DNA of 21,450 bases from Verrucomicrobiota bacterium (GTDB lineage Bacteria; Verrucomicrobiota; Verrucomicrobiia; Methylacidiphilales; Verrucolacustridaceae). This document shows, piece by piece, positions 20,950 to 21,450 of the stretch. Location of the stretch: assembly GCA_010028775.1 (NCBI GenBank), contig RHAF01000013.1, positions 1 through 21,450 of the forward strand. The letters run 5' to 3'. Numbering within the stretch: position 1 is the first letter of the stretch; each line of letters starts with the position of its first letter. A program made the translations under genes and the position numbers. The notes below the pieces were generated by a model. The model made no database searches. It saw nothing but the letters and a program-made list of their open reading frames with translations, and was not told the DNA's origin.

Positions 20950-21272
20950 CGCCCGAGAGCCTCCCGCAGGTTCCGAATCTCGCTCTCCAATTCCTCCACC
21001 CGTGCCGCCAAATCCAGGATCATTCCCGCCGCATGGGAGGAAACGCCGTATTCCAGACGCAGCTGCTCAATCCTTCGCACCAAATAAAGCTCCCCTTCGC
21101 CGAAAAGATTTGCTCCGCCCCGCCGGACTTCCTCCCCCAGCAGCCCCTGCTCGACATAAGCCGCCACCGCTTCGGCCGTGGTCTCGGCCAACCTCGCCAA
21201 CTCCTCCAGATCCATTCCCGTCCTGCCCCCGTGGCCCACCATCCTCGCCGCCTCCAGTCGTTTGCCCCTCAT
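20946..21272 (-). CDS. cbpM: Chaperone modulator CbpM
   Basis: CbpM-type MerR-like proteins bind the J domain of the DnaJ homologue CbpA and inhibit it. The 108-aa protein has an N-terminal helix-turn-helix-like MDLEELARLAETTAEAVAAYVEQGLL, a core with LFGEGELYLVRRIEQLRLEYGVSSHAAGMILDL, and a C-terminal coil (VEELESEIRNLREALG). This matches the CbpM layout. The ATG at 21272 follows the cbpA stop by 3 bases, and GGGAGG in the cbpA end can serve as Shine-Dalgarno. An internal ATG (residue 20) is an alternative start. Overlap with DUF5069 links it downstream. Confidence 0.85.
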   Translation of the reverse strand: MRGKRLEAARMVGHGGRTGMDLEELARLAETTAEAVAAYVEQGLLGEEVRRGGANLFGEGELYLVRRIEQLRLEYGVSSHAAGMILDLAARVEELESEIRNLREALGR

Positions 21273-21275
21273 CGG

Positions 21276-21450
21276 TCAGACCCTCCCTCTCGGTTGCCAG
21301 CGACTTCTCCGCGAAATCTCCTCCCAAAGTTTTTTTTCAGGTTCGTCAACCTGGAGCGGAACCTGGACCAACAGCACGGCGTAAAGATCCCCACGGGTTC
21401 CATCATCCCGCGGCAATCCCTGTCCGCGCAACCTCAGTTTCTTTCCAGCC
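21276..21450 (-). CDS. cbpA: DnaJ-like co-chaperone CbpA, C-terminal part (5' end outside window)
   Basis: The frame enters from the right edge and ends at a TGA (21276-21278). The 57 visible residues include KKLRLRGQGLP, GDLYAVLLVQVP, and the ending LWEEISRRSRWQPR, which match the C-terminal substrate-binding domain of CbpA/DnaJ-type proteins. The J domain lies outside the window. cbpM follows immediately, the usual cbpA-cbpM order. A run of eight A residues on the coding strand (T8 at 21330-21337) encodes Lys-Lys. Confidence 0.85.
   Translation of the reverse strand, partial: AGKKLRLRGQGLPRDDGTRGDLYAVLLVQVPLQVDEPEKKLWEEISRRSRWQPRGRV

Noticed and set aside
1..21450. CRISPR array, insertion sequence or prophage
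   Set aside because: No repeat-spacer pattern, transposase, integrase or phage gene is visible on either strand.

Overview
This GC-rich window is a chromosomal segment, most likely from an aquatic member of the Verrucomicrobiota or the wider PVC group. That placement is an inference. It rests on a DUF5069 gene, a PVC-style pseudopilin ending in an H-x9-D(G/N) signature, and the housekeeping gene complement; there is no rRNA or ribosomal marker to confirm it. Genes are tightly packed with many ATGA/GTGA overlaps, and I found no mobile elements or CRISPR arrays. No gene-free stretch exceeds about 160 bases.

Layout. 1-50 is the 3' part of a tRNA-Val(GAC). 67-3270 (-) is a SWIM/SNF2 helicase. 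Divergent to it, 3433-5018 (+) carries a secretin-N-like membrane-anchored protein and a pseudopilin. 5083-10186 (+) is a housekeeping run: pdxJ, acpS, nnr, a polyprenyl-phosphate sugar transferase and rlmN. 10207-11382 (-) holds tRNA-Leu(GAG), a family-5 uracil-DNA glycosylase and a DCC-family protein. A PsiE-like membrane protein (+) and an aldehyde dehydrogenase (-) follow, then mazG (+).

The centre of interest is 14406-16250 (+). It contains a proteorhodopsin-type proton pump, a strong intrinsic terminator, and a Brp/Blh-type beta-carotene 15,15'-dioxygenase that makes its retinal. The rhodopsin has the D-T-E residues of an outward proton pump and Met at the spectral-tuning position (green light). 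It also has a Gly at the helix-E position that in xanthorhodopsin opens a window for a carotenoid antenna. No carotenoid biosynthesis genes lie in the window, so beta-carotene must come from another locus.

From 16329 on come a TPR protein (+), a GAF-SpoIIE phosphatase with a small overlapping partner (-), a cupin (+), and a minus-strand cluster. In transcription order that cluster is cbpA (partial), cbpM, DUF5069, a SYLF protein and an OmpA/MotB-like protein.

A recurring theme is the translation start. Many operon-leading genes lack a Shine-Dalgarno sequence and instead have a -10-like hexamer (TAGGAT, TAAAAT, TAAGAT, TAGAAT and similar) 5-8 bases before the start codon. This suggests widespread leaderless transcription. 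The rhodopsin is the clear exception, with its own spaced promoter and a strong AGAAGGAG site.
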